A stretch of 64,000 nt of DNA from Leifsonia sp. fls2-241-R2A-40a (GCF_030209575.1 NZ_JARVRS010000001.1:2232001-2296000); one strand, 5' to 3'. Positions 7,941 to 21,316 are shown, counted from the stretch's first letter. The notes: generated by a model from the sequence alone, not told the origin. Numbers and translations are program-made.

Positions 7941-8017
7941 CCGCCCAGTATGCCAGCGGAGCCGCTCCGGCGGTCCGGTAAAGTCGTGACGACGCGCGGC
8001 GCCGAAGCCACGTGTGC

Positions 8018-8036
8018 TAACCGACTATGTTGGTTA
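8018..8036. promoter_or_regulatory. Putative operator overlapping the promoter of the CGNR-pxpABC operon
   Basis: TAACC (8018-8022) and GGTTA (8032-8036) form an imperfect 19-bp palindrome (7 of 9 half-site positions pair) centred on 8027. A -10-like TATGTT (8026-8031) lies inside it, 6 bases before the ATG at 8038, which suggests a leaderless transcript. The position fits autoregulation by the CGNR protein. This is inference from position and symmetry; no clear -35 was seen. Confidence 0.45.
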
Positions 8037-8037
8037 C

Positions 8038-8796
8038 ATGGCGACCGAAGCGATACTCACCCGAGGCACCGGACAGTGGATGGAGCCGGGCGACGGCCAG
8101 CGCTGGTGGTTCGACTCCGGCTCGCTCGCCCTCGACTTCGCCTACACGGGCGGCCTCGACCAGCCCGACGCCGGGCCGCTCCACTCCGTGGGCGACGCTG
8201 CTGCGCTGAACGCCTGGCTCACCGAGCGGTTCCCCGAGGTCGCGCCGACGGCCGGGGAGCGCGAGTTCCGGGATGCCCGCGCACTGCGCACGGCGATCGG
8301 GCGGCTGGCACGGCAGGCCAGCCTGGGGGAGGCGTTGTCTCCGGACGACGTGGATGTCGTGAACCTCTTCGCCGCGACGCCCGACATCCCACCGGTCCTC
8401 GCCGGCGGGGGACGGCAGGCCGGGCGCACCAATGCGCGGCCGCACCAGGCGCTCGGGTCGATCGCGCGCGACGCTGTGCGGTTGTTCGGACCGGACGTCG
8501 ACGGCCGCATCCGGGAGTGCTCCGCGGACGACTGCGACCTCGTCTACCTAGACACCTCGCGCAGCGGCACCCGGCGCTGGTGCTCGATGCAGCGCTGCGG
8601 CAACCGGGCGAAGGTCCGAGCGCACCGGGCTCGCGCTGTGCGCGCGGTGGAGCTGGTGGCCGCGCGGAGCGATGCCGCGACCCCAGCGCCGAGGGAGCCT
8701 GCGACCGCGCGGTGGAGCTCGGGGGCAGCGCGGAGCGGTGCCGCGACCCCAGCGCCGAGGGAGCCTGCGACCGAGGTCACGAAAGGAGCGAGATGA
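8038..8796 (+). CDS. CGNR zinc finger transcriptional regulator
   Basis: 252 residues. The N-terminal ~150 residues match the ABATE ligand-binding domain (FDSGSLALDFAYTGG start). The C-terminal CGNR zinc finger holds CSADDCDLVYLD, RRWCSMQRCGNRAK and a basic KVRAHRAR end; four cysteines bind zinc and the CGNR element contacts DNA. A GTG at 8014 is in frame, but ATG 8038 is preferred because the GTG would place the palindrome inside the gene. The last ~45 residues come from a duplicated repeat (AATPAPREPAT twice) and are not part of the family. The stop overlaps pxpA (ATGA), so it probably controls 5-oxoproline use. Confidence 0.9.
   Translation: MATEAILTRGTGQWMEPGDGQRWWFDSGSLALDFAYTGGLDQPDAGPLHSVGDAAALNAWLTERFPEVAPTAGEREFRDARALRTAIGRLARQASLGEALSPDDVDVVNLFAATPDIPPVLAGGGRQAGRTNARPHQALGSIARDAVRLFGPDVDGRIRECSADDCDLVYLDTSRSGTRRWCSMQRCGNRAKVRAHRARAVRAVELVAARSDAATPAPREPATARWSSGAARSGAATPAPREPATEVTKGAR
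8641..8771 (+). repeat. Tandem direct repeat, two ~65-bp units
   Basis: Unit 1 (8641-8705, 65 bp) and unit 2 (8706-8771, 66 bp) both begin CGCGCGGTGGAGCT and end GAGCCTGCGAC. The second unit has one extra base near its start plus a few substitutions, so the opening of each unit is read in a different frame while the ends align in frame. The repeat lies inside the 3' end of the CGNR gene and supplies most of its tail. Confidence 0.85.
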
Positions 8797-9551
8797 CCAC
8801 CGTCGACCTCAACAGCGACCTGGGCGAGTCGTTCGGCGCCTGGTCGATGGGGGACGACGCCGCCCTGCTGCGCCTCGTCTCGAGTGCCAACGTCGCCTGC
8901 GGCTTCCACGCCGGCGACCCCTCCACCATGCTGGCCACCTGCCGGCAGGCTGCCGCCGACGGGGTCGTCGTGGGCGCCCACGTCTCGTACCGCGACCTGG
9001 CCGGCTTCGGGCGCCGGGCGATGGAGGTGCCGCCGGGCGAGCTGCGCGATGAGGTGCTGTACCAGCTCGCCGCGCTCTCCGGCCTCGCCCGCGTCGCCGG
9101 AACAGCGGTGAAATACGTCAAGCCCCACGGCGCCCTGTACAACCGCATCGTCGCCGACGCCACGCAGGCGCGCGCGGTGGTGGATGCGGTCGCCGCCTTC
9201 GACCCCGGCCTCGCGCTGCTCGGGCTGGCCGGCTCCGCCGTCGAGCGCGCCGCCGAGGAGGCCGGACTCCGCTTCGTGCGCGAGGCTTTCGTCGACCGCG
9301 GCTACTGGACCGACGGCACCCTGGTGCCGCGCACCGAACCCGGCGCCCTGCTCGACGGCGACGACGAGATCGCCGCGAGGGCCGTTCGCATGGTCACCGA
9401 GGGCGTGGTCACGGCCGCCGACGGCACGGACCTCCGGGTGGAGGTCGACTCGCTGTGCGTGCACGGCGACACCCCCGGCGCCGTGGCGATGGCGCGGGCC
9501 GTCCGCGACGGCTTGACGGCAGCGGGCATCGAGGTGGAGCCGTTCGCGTGA
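8793..9551 (+). CDS. pxpA: 5-oxoprolinase subunit A (LamB/YcsF family)
   Basis: 252 residues, the normal length. LamB/YcsF landmarks are present: DLNSDLGE at the N-terminus, NVACGFHAGDP near residue 35, GAHVSYRDLAGFGRR, KYVKPHGALYN around 108 and a C-terminal VDSLCVHGDTPGA. PxpA works with PxpB and PxpC to open 5-oxoproline (pyroglutamate) to glutamate using ATP, clearing a toxic by-product of glutamine breakdown. The ATG overlaps the regulator stop and has AAAGGAGCGAG upstream; the stop overlaps pxpB. Confidence 0.93.
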   Translation: MTTVDLNSDLGESFGAWSMGDDAALLRLVSSANVACGFHAGDPSTMLATCRQAAADGVVVGAHVSYRDLAGFGRRAMEVPPGELRDEVLYQLAALSGLARVAGTAVKYVKPHGALYNRIVADATQARAVVDAVAAFDPGLALLGLAGSAVERAAEEAGLRFVREAFVDRGYWTDGTLVPRTEPGALLDGDDEIAARAVRMVTEGVVTAADGTDLRVEVDSLCVHGDTPGAVAMARAVRDGLTAAGIEVEPFA

Positions 9552-10165
9552 GCCGCCGCGTCCTTCCGTACGGCGACCGGGCCCTCCTCGTGGAACTGGA
9601 GGGCCTGGATGCGGTGCTCGCCCTCTTCCGCGGACTCACGTCCTCACGCCCCGCGGGTGTGACCGACGTGGTGCCCGCCGCCCGCACGATCGCGGTCATG
9701 GTCGAGCCGCGCATCCTGCCGCTCAGCGCTGCCCGCGCGTGGATCGAGAGAACAGACCCTCTCGATCCTGGCGCCGTCGACGATCGCCTCGTGGAGGTGG
9801 AGGTCCGGTACGACGGCGACGACCTCGCCGATGTCGCCCACCTCACCGGACTGACCGAGTCGGATGTCGTGGAGTTCCACACCGGTTCGACCTGGCGCGT
9901 CGGCTTCGGCGGCTTCGCGCCCGGGTTCGCCTACCTGGTGCGGGAGGGCGCGTCCCTCGACGTCCCGCGCCGCGAGACGCCCCGCACCTCGGTCCCTCCG
10001 GGCTCCGTCGGACTCGCGGGCACGTTCAGCGGCGTCTACCCGCGCTCCAGCCCCGGGGGCTGGCAGCTGATCGGGCGCACGGACGCCGTGCTCTGGGACG
10101 AGGCGGCCGACCCTCCTGCGCTCCTGCAGCCGGGCACCGTCGTGCGGTTCCGGGAGGTGCCGTGA
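9548..10165 (+). CDS. pxpB: 5-oxoprolinase subunit B (KipI family)
   Basis: 205 residues from the GTG at 9548, which overlaps the pxpA stop (GTGA). It contains the KipI-type start YGDRALLVEL, an RYDGDDLADVAHLTGL segment, a central GFGGFAPGFAYL and a GSVGLAGTFSGVYP end. These belong to the cyclophilin-like domain of PxpB, which joins PxpC in the ATP-dependent 5-oxoprolinase. In Bacillus the same protein is the kinase inhibitor KipI; the three-gene order here argues for the enzymatic role. Confidence 0.92.
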   Translation: MSRRVLPYGDRALLVELEGLDAVLALFRGLTSSRPAGVTDVVPAARTIAVMVEPRILPLSAARAWIERTDPLDPGAVDDRLVEVEVRYDGDDLADVAHLTGLTESDVVEFHTGSTWRVGFGGFAPGFAYLVREGASLDVPRRETPRTSVPPGSVGLAGTFSGVYPRSSPGGWQLIGRTDAVLWDEAADPPALLQPGTVVRFREVP

Positions 10166-11067
10166 CGACCCTCCATGTCCTCAATCCGGGACCTCTCTCA
10201 CTCGTCCAGGACCTCGGACGGCCCGGCTTCGCTGCGATGGGCGTCGGCCGCTCCGGCGCCCTCGACCGTGGGGCGCTGCGTCTCGGCAACCGGCTCGTCG
10301 GCAACGACGAGGGCGAGGCCGGGATCGAAGTGCTGCTGGGCGGCTTCGAGGCGCGGTTCGACGGCGACGCCTGGTTCGCCGTGACCGGTGCCGTGGGCGG
10401 CCTGACCCTCGACGGACGCGACGTGGATGCGCACCAGGCCGTGCGCGCCCGCGCCGGCCAGGTGCTCGGCATCGGCACGGCGACCTCCGGTGCGCGCTGG
10501 TACCTGGCCGTGCGCGGCGGGGTGGCGGTCCCTGCGGTGCTCGGCTCCCGCTCGCGCGACACCCTCGCCGGCCTCGGGCCCGCGCCGCTGCAGGCGGGAG
10601 ACGTCGTCGAGCTGGGGGACCATCCCGGCTCCGACCTGCCGCTGCTCGACTTCGTCCCGGTCCTGGACCCCGCGCTCGCCGCCGTGGAGGTGCGCGCGCA
10701 CCGCGGTCCGCGCGCGGACTGGTTCACCCCGGCCGCGCTCGACGCGTTCTTCTCGGTCGAGTGGCGCGCCGCCGCGGAGAGCGACCGCATCGGGGTCCGC
10801 CTCGACGCGGTCCGTGTGCCCGCCCACGCTGCCGGTTCGGCGCGGCACCCGGTCCCGCTGCTCGAGCGGGCGGTCGCACGCGAACTGCCCAGCGAGCCGA
10901 TGGTCGCGGGCGCCGTGCAGGTCTCGCCCGACGGGCGCCCGACCGTGCTGCTGGCCGATCATCCCGTCACCGGCGGCTACCCGGTCATCGCTGTCGTCGC
11001 GGACGCCTCGCTCGACGCCTTCGCCCAGCTGCGACCGGGCCAGTCGCTCACCTTCCGCCACGCCTGA
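10162..11067 (+). CDS. pxpC: 5-oxoprolinase subunit C (biotin-dependent carboxyltransferase-like)
   Basis: 301 residues from the GTG at 10162, overlapping the pxpB stop by 4 bp. Family segments are VLNPGPLSLVQDLGRPGF, GVGRSGALDRGALRLGN, LGSRSRDTLAGLG, a middle SDRIGVRLD and a late LADHPVTGGYPVIAVV. The domain is related to allophanate hydrolase subunit 2 and urea carboxylase. It completes the pxpABC set. The gene converges with the spermidine-synthase-like gene, 28 bp away, and no hairpin terminator is seen between them. Confidence 0.92.
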   Translation: MTTLHVLNPGPLSLVQDLGRPGFAAMGVGRSGALDRGALRLGNRLVGNDEGEAGIEVLLGGFEARFDGDAWFAVTGAVGGLTLDGRDVDAHQAVRARAGQVLGIGTATSGARWYLAVRGGVAVPAVLGSRSRDTLAGLGPAPLQAGDVVELGDHPGSDLPLLDFVPVLDPALAAVEVRAHRGPRADWFTPAALDAFFSVEWRAAAESDRIGVRLDAVRVPAHAAGSARHPVPLLERAVARELPSEPMVAGAVQVSPDGRPTVLLADHPVTGGYPVIAVVADASLDAFAQLRPGQSLTFRHA

Positions 11068-11095
11068 GGACGGACGAGGAGAGCAGAGCGCCGGG

Positions 11096-11977
11096 TCAGT
11101 CCCTGCGGTTCCCGGTCTGGAAGATGCTGCGCGCCGGCGGCGGCGACGGAACGCTGGTCGCATCCGTCACGATCGGCGCCGAGGCCGCGAACGTGCGCAG
11201 CTCCTCCCCGGCGACCGCCTTCGCGGGATGCGGACCGCTGGCGAGCAGGCGCGGCAGCCACTCCAGGGGGAGCGGCGAGTTGGAGCCGACCAGCACGACG
11301 TTGCCGAACCGGCGCCCCTTGAGCACCTGCGTCTCGGCCAGCGCCGCGACGTTCTCGACGACCGCGCCGAGCGTCGACACCTGGCTGCGCGCGAACGTCA
11401 GCGGTGGCCCGTCGGCGACGTTGACGAGCACGATCCCGTCCGGTTTCAGCAGCGAGACGGCGGAGCGGTAGAACTCGACACTGGTGACGTGCGCCGGCGT
11501 GCGCGACCCACTGAAGATGTCGATCACCAGCAGATCCACCGCGCCACGGAGTCCGGCCGGCAGCTTGCCGACGACCTCCCGGGCGTCGCCGTGGCGGATG
11601 CGGATCTGCGCGTAGCGCGGGAGCGGCAGCTGCTCCCGCACCAGGTCGACCAGCCGGCTCTCCAGCTCGACCACCTGCTGGCGCGATCCCGGCCGGGTAT
11701 ACGCGACATAGCGGGGGAGTGTGAGCGCTCCGGCGCCGAGGTGCACGGCGGTGATCGGCTCGCCCGGCTCGCCGATCAGGTCGATCACGTTGCCCATCCG
11801 CTGCACGTACTCGAAGAACAGCTGCGACGGGTCGTCGAGGTTCACGTGCGACTGCGGTGTGCCGTCCACCACGAGCTGGTACGCCCCCGGGACGAACCGG
11901 TCGGGCTCCACCGTCGCCAGATACCCGCTCTCCGAGAGGACGACGGCGGGGAGGGGCGAAGGCGGGTTCGGCGACAC
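11096..11977 (-). CDS. Spermidine synthase-like (fused-type) protein
   Basis: 293 residues from a GTG at 11975-11977. A Rossmann-type aminopropyl/methyltransferase core is visible: VHLGAGALTLPRYVAYT (nucleotide-binding loop), VVELESRLVDLVRE, IRHGDAREVV and LLVIDIFSG. The protein lacks the usual spermidine synthase gatekeeper region, and similar actinobacterial proteins are called spermidine synthase-like without proof of polyamine synthesis. The C-terminal ~60 residues are Pro/Ala-rich. It stands alone, convergent with pxpC and divergent from the SDR gene. Confidence 0.75.
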   Translation of the reverse strand: MSPNPPSPLPAVVLSESGYLATVEPDRFVPGAYQLVVDGTPQSHVNLDDPSQLFFEYVQRMGNVIDLIGEPGEPITAVHLGAGALTLPRYVAYTRPGSRQQVVELESRLVDLVREQLPLPRYAQIRIRHGDAREVVGKLPAGLRGAVDLLVIDIFSGSRTPAHVTSVEFYRSAVSLLKPDGIVLVNVADGPPLTFARSQVSTLGAVVENVAALAETQVLKGRRFGNVVLVGSNSPLPLEWLPRLLASGPHPAKAVAGEELRTFAASAPIVTDATSVPSPPPARSIFQTGNRRD

Positions 11978-12034
11978 AACCGGCAGCCTAGTCGCGGCCT
12001 TCCCTGATCGCCCGGGCCGGGGAAGGATGGGGCC

Positions 12035-13105
12035 GTGAGCGACCCGAACCCCCCGGCCACCCCGTCCCCCGACCTCGTCCTCGTCACCGGCGGCTCCGGC
12101 TTCCTCGGCGCGCACTGCGTCCTCGCCCTGCTGCAGGCCGGCTACCGCGTCCGCACCACGATCCGCACCCCGGCGCGTGCCGCCGACGTGCGGGCGCAGC
12201 TCGCGGCCGGCGGAATCGACGACCCGGGGGACCGCCTCGAGTTCGCGATCGCCGACCTCACCTCCGACGACGGCTGGGTCGACGCGGCCGCCGGCTGCCG
12301 CTTCGTGCTGCACGTCGCCTCGCCGTTCCCCACCACGCAGCCCAAAGACCCGGACGAGCTCATCGTGCCCGCCCGCGACGGCGCGCTGCGCGTGCTCCGC
12401 GCCGCCCGTGATGCCGGTGTCGAGCGCGTCGTGCTGACCTCGTCGTTCGCCGCAATCGGCTACGGCCACGCGCCGACCGACCGGCCGTTCACCGAGGAGG
12501 ACTGGACCGACCTCGACAGCGGACGCCCCGTCAGCGCGTACGTGCAGTCGAAGACGATCGCCGAGCGCGCGGCCTGGCGGTTCGTGCGGGAAGAAGGAGG
12601 AGCGCTCGAGCTCGCGACGGTCAACCCGGTGGGCATCCTGGGCCCAGTGCTGGGCCCAGACTTCTCCAGTTCGGTCGAGCTCGTGCGGCTGGTGAAGGAG
12701 GGACGCCTCCCGCGCCTCCCTGACGTCCACTTCGGCGTCGTGGATGCGCGCGACGTCGCCGCCCTGCACCTTCTCGCCATGACCCGCCCCGAGGCGGCCG
12801 GCCAGCGCTTCCTCGCTATCGCGGGAGACGTGATGAGCGCGCAGGAGGTCGCCCTCCTCATCCGCGGCCACCTGGGCGAGGCCGCAGGCCGCAGGGTCAG
12901 CACGAGGCTCATGCCGATGTGGATGCTCAAGGCGGCCGCTCCGTTCAGCCGACGTGTGCGCGACTCGCTCCCCGACATCGGCACCGTCCGTCGTGCGACG
13001 TCGGAGAAGGCGATCGCGGTGCTCGGCTGGTCGCCGCGGCCCCGCGAGGAAGCCGTCATCGCGACCGTCGACACGCTCCCGACCTACCATCCGCGGCGGC
13101 GGTGA
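12035..13105 (+). CDS. NAD(P)-dependent extended SDR (aldehyde/dihydroflavonol reductase-like)
   Basis: 356 residues, GTG start. The cofactor motif TGGSGFLG is at residues 18-25, and the catalytic Tyr169 and Lys173 lie in YVQSK. Between them are IADLTSDDGW (adenine-ribose pocket), HVASPFP and VLTSSFAAIGYG. The order and spacing match extended SDRs of the dihydroflavonol-4-reductase/cinnamoyl-CoA-reductase group, which in bacteria reduce small aldehydes or ketones. Substrate unknown. A GGAAGGATGGGG stretch precedes the start. It is the last gene before the rpoB promoter region. Confidence 0.88.
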   Translation: MSDPNPPATPSPDLVLVTGGSGFLGAHCVLALLQAGYRVRTTIRTPARAADVRAQLAAGGIDDPGDRLEFAIADLTSDDGWVDAAAGCRFVLHVASPFPTTQPKDPDELIVPARDGALRVLRAARDAGVERVVLTSSFAAIGYGHAPTDRPFTEEDWTDLDSGRPVSAYVQSKTIAERAAWRFVREEGGALELATVNPVGILGPVLGPDFSSSVELVRLVKEGRLPRLPDVHFGVVDARDVAALHLLAMTRPEAAGQRFLAIAGDVMSAQEVALLIRGHLGEAAGRRVSTRLMPMWMLKAAAPFSRRVRDSLPDIGTVRRATSEKAIAVLGWSPRPREEAVIATVDTLPTYHPRRR

Positions 13106-13181
13106 GGCGGTCCGGAAGGCCGGGAATAGGGGCGGTGACCTCGCGTTATACATCAGGACGCGTCCCGGGTCAAGAAAAGAC

Positions 13182-13211
13182 TGGACACGGCGCGTCTGTT
13201 TGACATATAGT
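13182..13211 (+). promoter_or_regulatory. rpoBC promoter
   Basis: TGGACA (13182-13187) and TATAGT (13206-13211) are separated by 18 bp and sit in an AT-richer stretch, giving a start near 13218 and a leader of about 170 bases before rpoB. A TTGACA (13200-13205) overlaps but has no matching -10. The gap 13106-13390 holds no gene, and rplJ-rplL, which often precede rpoB, are not here. Confidence 0.65.
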
Positions 13212-13390
13212 TGTTCTTTGCGCTCCCAGTCAAACTTCTGCCTTCATATTGCGGTCGGCTCTGACTTTCTCCGCGCGCGCCTGGGTCCGTTCTTTCGGAT
13301 CAAATACGGCGGCGCGATGCGACTGGGAGTTCTCGTCCAGACACCACGACCGTAAGTAACTGGCCCGACGGGGCCCCGGAGGTTATTTCC

Positions 13391-16300
13391 TTGGCTGCTG
13401 CGCGCAACGCAACCAACACCGACAAGACACCCAAGAACGGACGAGCCGCATCCCGACTCTCCTTCGCCAAGATCACAGACACCCTGACCGTTCCCGATCT
13501 GCTGGCATTGCAGACCGAGAGCTTCGACTGGCTGGTCGGAAACGATGCGTGGAAGGCACGCGTCGCCGAGGCCGAGGCCCAGGGCCGTCAGGATCTTCCC
13601 GCCAACACGGGCCTCGAGGAGATCTTCGAGGAGATCTCTCCCATCGAGGACCTCGGCGAGACCATGCAGCTCTCGTTCACGAACCCGTTCCTCGAGGAGA
13701 AGAAGTACTCGATCGACGAGTGCAAGGAGAAGGGCAAGACCTACGCGGCCCCGCTCTACGTCGAGGCCGAGTTCATGAACCACCTCACCGGTGAGATCAA
13801 GACCCAGACGGTCTTCATGGGCGACTTCCCGCTCATGACCGAGCGAGGCACCTTCATCATCAACGGCACCGAGCGTGTCGTCGTCTCTCAGCTCGTCCGT
13901 TCGCCGGGCGTGTACTTCGAGGCGACCGCCGACAAGACGTCCGACAAGGACATCTATTCGGCACGCGTCATCCCGAGCCGCGGTGCGTGGCTCGAGTTCG
14001 AGATCGACAAGCGCGACCAGGTCGGTGTCCGCATCGACCGTAAGCGCAAGCAGTCGGTCACCGTGTTCCTCAAGGCGCTGGGCCTCACGAGCGAGGAGAT
14101 CCTCTCCGAGTTCGCCGGCTTCCAGTCCATCGAGCTGACCCTCGAGAAGGACGCCATCCTCACCAAGGAGGAGGCGCTCAAGGACATCTACCGCAAGCTG
14201 CGTCCGGGCGAGCAGGTCGCTGCCGAGGCGGCGCGTGCGCTCCTCGACAACTTCTACTTCAACCCGAAGCGCTACGACCTCGCGAAGGTCGGCCGTTACA
14301 AGATCAACCGCAAGCTGGGCCTCGAGGCTCCGCTGTCGGACTCGGTGCTGACCGTTCAGGACATCATCGCGACGATCAAGTACCTGGTCGCCCTGCACGA
14401 CGGCCAGACCACGTTCAAGGGCCTCCGCAACGGAGTCGAGACGGACATCCGCCTCGACGTCGACGACATCGACCACTTCGGCAACCGTCGTATCCGCGCC
14501 GTCGGCGAGCTCATCCAGAACCAGGTCCGCACCGGTCTGTCCCGCATGGAGCGCGTCGTCCGCGAGCGCATGACCACGCAGGACATCGAGGCGATCACCC
14601 CGCAGACCCTGATCAACGTGCGACCCGTCGTCGCCGCGATCAAGGAGTTCTTCGGAACGTCGCAGCTGTCGCAGTTCATGGACCAGAACAACCCGCTCGC
14701 CGGTCTGACGCACAAGCGTCGCCTCTCGGCGCTCGGCCCCGGTGGTCTGAGCCGTGAGCGCGCCGGTGTCGAGGTCCGCGACGTCCACCCGTCGCACTAC
14801 GGCCGCATGTGCCCGATCGAGACCCCGGAAGGCCCGAACATCGGCCTGATCGGATCGCTCGCATCGTTCGCGCGGATCAACTCGTTCGGCTTCATCGAGA
14901 CCCCGTACCGCAAGGTCGTCGAGGGTCGCGTCACCGAGCAGATCGACTACCTGACCGCTTCCGAGGAGGACGACTTCGTCGTCGCGCAGGCCAACGCCCC
15001 GCTCGACCCGAACGGCCACTTCGTCGAGGAGCGCGTTCTCGCCCGTCAGAAGGGCGGCGAGGTCGACCTGATCCCCGCCGACGAGATCGGCTACATGGAT
15101 GTCTCGCCGCGCCAGATGGTGTCGGTCGGTACGTCCCTGATCCCGTTCCTCGAGCACGACGACGCCAACCGAGCCCTCATGGGTGCGAACATGCAGCGCC
15201 AGGCGGTGCCGCTGCTCCGCTCGGAGAGCCCGGTCGTCGGAACCGGTATGGAGGGCTACGCGGCTATCGACGCCGGTGACGTGGTCACCGCCGACAAGGC
15301 CGGTGTGGTCACCGAGGTCTCGGCCGACGCTGTCACCGTCCAGGCGGACGACGGCACGATCAACACCTACTACCTGCGCAAGTTCGACCGCTCCAACCAG
15401 GGCACGTCCTACAACCACCGTGTTGTCGTGGACGAGGGCGACCGCATCGAGCAGGGTGAGGTCGTCGCCGACGGTCCCGCGACCGAGAACGGCGAGCTCG
15501 CGCTCGGCAAGAACCTGCTGGTCGCGTTCATGCCGTGGGAGGGTCACAACTTCGAGGATGCGATCATCCTCAGCCAGAACCTGGTGAAGGACGACACCCT
15601 CTCCTCGATCCACATCGAGGAGTACGAGGTCGACGCCCGCGACACCAAGCTCGGCAAGGAGGAGATCACCCGCGACCTCCCGAACGTCAGCCCGGACCTC
15701 CTGGCCGACCTCGACGAGCGCGGCATCATCCGCATCGGCGCCGAGGTGCGCCCCGGCGACATCCTCGTCGGCAAGGTCACGCCGAAGGGCGAGACCGAGC
15801 TGTCGGCCGAGGAGCGCCTGCTCCGCGCGATCTTCAACGAGAAGAGCCGCGAGGTGCGCGACACCTCCCTCAAGGTGCCCCACGGCGAGGAGGGCACCGT
15901 CATCGGTGTCAAGGTCTTCGACTCGCAGGACGGCGACGACGAGCTCGGTTCCGGTGTGAACCAGCGCGTGGTGGTGTACATCGCCCAGAAGCGCAAGATC
16001 ACCGCGGGCGACAAGCTCGCCGGCCGTCACGGCAACAAGGGCGTCATCTCCAAGATCCTCCCGGTCGAGGACATGCCGTTCCTCGCCGACGGGACGCCGG
16101 TCGATGTCATCCTGAACCCGCTGGGTGTTCCTGGTCGCATGAACTTCGGTCAGGTCCTGGAGATCCACCTCGGGTGGATCGCCAAGAACGGCTGGGAGAT
16201 CAAGGGCAAGCCGAAGTGGGCCGCAGAGCTCCCCGAGGCCGCGTTCAGCGCCGCGCCGAACACGAAGGTCGCGACCCCGGTGTTCGACGGTGCGAAGGAG

Positions 16301-16888
16301 GAGGAGATCGCAGGTCTGCTCGACGCGACCCTCCCGACGCGCGACGGCGACCGCCTGATCGGTTCCTCCGGTAAGACGCAGCTGTTCGACGGCCGCTCCG
16401 GCGAGCCGTACCCGGACCCCGTTTCGGTCGGCTACATGTACATCCTGAAGCTGCACCACCTGGTCGACGACAAGATCCACGCCCGTTCGACCGGTCCGTA
16501 CTCGATGATCACCCAGCAGCCGCTGGGTGGTAAGGCGCAGTTCGGTGGTCAGCGGTTCGGTGAGATGGAGGTGTGGGCCCTCGAGGCCTACGGTGCCGCG
16601 TACGCGCTGCAGGAGCTCCTGACCATCAAGTCGGATGACATCCTCGGCCGCGTCAAGGTCTACGAGGCCATCGTCAAGGGTGAGAACATCCAGGAGCCGG
16701 GCATCCCGGAGTCCTTCAAGGTCCTCATCAAGGAGATGCAGTCCCTCTGCCTGAACGTGGAGGTCCTCTCGGCCGACGGTCAGACCGTCAGCCTGCGGGA
16801 CTCGGACGACGAGGCCTTCCGCGCTGCGGAAGAGCTCGGCATCAACATCTCCTCGCGCTTCGAGTCGTCGTCGATCGACGAGATCTAA
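13391..16888 (+). CDS. rpoB: DNA-directed RNA polymerase subunit beta
   Basis: 1165 residues, typical for actinobacteria. The TTG at 13391 is the start: CGGAGGTT lies about 7 bases upstream and the product begins [12 protein letters not shown]. The rifampicin-binding region lies near residues 420-455 ([29 protein letters not shown]) and keeps the drug-sensitive residues, including the His in THKRR and the Ser in LSALG. Downstream are the conserved RGRHGNKG-like GRHGNKGV loop and the C-terminal [20 protein letters not shown] clamp anchor. It forms the catalytic core with RpoC and is followed after 48 bp by rpoC in the same operon. Confidence 0.99.
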   Translation: MAAARNATNTDKTPKNGRAASRLSFAKITDTLTVPDLLALQTESFDWLVGNDAWKARVAEAEAQGRQDLPANTGLEEIFEEISPIEDLGETMQLSFTNPFLEEKKYSIDECKEKGKTYAAPLYVEAEFMNHLTGEIKTQTVFMGDFPLMTERGTFIINGTERVVVSQLVRSPGVYFEATADKTSDKDIYSARVIPSRGAWLEFEIDKRDQVGVRIDRKRKQSVTVFLKALGLTSEEILSEFAGFQSIELTLEKDAILTKEEALKDIYRKLRPGEQVAAEAARALLDNFYFNPKRYDLAKVGRYKINRKLGLEAPLSDSVLTVQDIIATIKYLVALHDGQTTFKGLRNGVETDIRLDVDDIDHFGNRRIRAVGELIQNQVRTGLSRMERVVRERMTTQDIEAITPQTLINVRPVVAAIKEFFGTSQLSQFMDQNNPLAGLTHKRRLSALGPGGLSRERAGVEVRDVHPSHYGRMCPIETPEGPNIGLIGSLASFARINSFGFIETPYRKVVEGRVTEQIDYLTASEEDDFVVAQANAPLDPNGHFVEERVLARQKGGEVDLIPADEIGYMDVSPRQMVSVGTSLIPFLEHDDANRALMGANMQRQAVPLLRSESPVVGTGMEGYAAIDAGDVVTADKAGVVTEVSADAVTVQADDGTINTYYLRKFDRSNQGTSYNHRVVVDEGDRIEQGEVVADGPATENGELALGKNLLVAFMPWEGHNFEDAIILSQNLVKDDTLSSIHIEEYEVDARDTKLGKEEITRDLPNVSPDLLADLDERGIIRIGAEVRPGDILVGKVTPKGETELSAEERLLRAIFNEKSREVRDTSLKVPHGEEGTVIGVKVFDSQDGDDELGSGVNQRVVVYIAQKRKITAGDKLAGRHGNKGVISKILPVEDMPFLADGTPVDVILNPLGVPGRMNFGQVLEIHLGWIAKNGWEIKGKPKWAAELPEAAFSAAPNTKVATPVFDGAKEEEIAGLLDATLPTRDGDRLIGSSGKTQLFDGRSGEPYPDPVSVGYMYILKLHHLVDDKIHARSTGPYSMITQQPLGGKAQFGGQRFGEMEVWALEAYGAAYALQELLTIKSDDILGRVKVYEAIVKGENIQEPGIPESFKVLIKEMQSLCLNVEVLSADGQTVSLRDSDDEAFRAAEELGINISSRFESSSIDEI

Positions 16889-16936
16889 GCGGCAGCCAGA
16901 CCAACTGACGAATCTTTTCTGTAGAGAGTAGGAACA

Positions 16937-20812
<3,876 letters not shown>

Positions 20813-20830
20813 GCAGGTACCCGTACGACG

Positions 20831-20860
20831 AGCCCCCGGCGCACTGCGCCGGGGGCTTTC
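20831..20860 (+). terminator. Rho-independent terminator of rpoBC
   Basis: AGCCCCCGGCGC and GCGCCGGGGGCT form a perfect 12-bp stem (20831-20856) with a 3-base loop, followed by TTTCGTCGTT. It lies 19 bp after the rpoC stop. Confidence 0.85.
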
Positions 20861-20923
20861 GTCGTTCTCGGGCCGCGATTCGGCACGAATACCGCCGCCG
20901 GCGGGGTCTGGGAGGATGGACGC

Positions 20924-21148
20924 ATGTGGCGTCAGCTCCTCCAGTACACCGACACCGCCGGCCGTGCGATGGTCGGCTTCGCCGCCGTGCTGCTGGTCGT
21001 CGCGGTCGTCAGCTTCATCGTGGGGGTGGCGCAGGCGGCCTCCGGCCGCGCGGCGACGACGCTCCCGTACTGGCTGACGACGATGGGATGCGCGGTAGTG
21101 GCGGGCGTCCTGGTGTACCTGGCGAGCCGTCGAGGCAAGCTGCGCTGA
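20924..21148 (+). CDS. Small two-pass membrane protein
   Basis: 74 residues. Two hydrophobic segments, about residues 16-40 (VGFAAVLLVVAVVSFIVGVA) and 48-67 (WLTTMGCAVVAGVLVYLA), are joined by a short Ala/Thr loop, and the C-terminus is basic (SRRGKLR), so both ends probably face the cytoplasm. No family recognised. The ATG follows GGGAGGATGGAC. It sits between the rpoC terminator and the pilus genes with a 265-base gap after it, so it is likely a separate small transcript. Confidence 0.6.
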   Translation: MWRQLLQYTDTAGRAMVGFAAVLLVVAVVSFIVGVAQAASGRAATTLPYWLTTMGCAVVAGVLVYLASRRGKLR

Positions 21149-21310
21149 GGGCCCGCCGGCCGGGCGTCTGCCGCGGCTGGCATTATCGCGCGTCGGCACT
21201 CTGGCCGGTGCGGCGACCCCGTTCGACGATGGATGCACGCCCCGCGAGCGGGTGCCCCCCACGGGTGTGGCACCCTCACGCGGGACTGTCGTTCCGTTCC
21301 AGCCGCTCAA

Positions 21311-21316
21311 TAGGGT
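21311..21316 (+). promoter_or_regulatory. Candidate -10 of the pilus operon
   Basis: TAGGGT matches the actinobacterial TANNNT -10 form about 98 bases before pilB. A TGTCGT 18 bases upstream (21287-21292) is a poor -35. The gap 21149-21413 also holds the inverted repeat GGGTGCC/GGCACCC (21250-21275). Weak evidence. Confidence 0.3.

Noticed and set aside
8014-8037. GTG at 8014 as start of the CGNR gene
   Set aside because: It would place the palindrome and -10-like box inside the gene and has no ribosome site; ATG 8038 gives a normal N-terminus.
13244-16480. A 1078-codon open frame on the minus strand across rpoB
   Set aside because: High-GC codon bias keeps the opposite strand open; the protein is low-complexity (Val, Leu, Asp, Arg) and rpoB on the plus strand is certain. 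The same holds for the 1541-codon frame at 16946-21571 across rpoC and the 792-codon frame across fusA.
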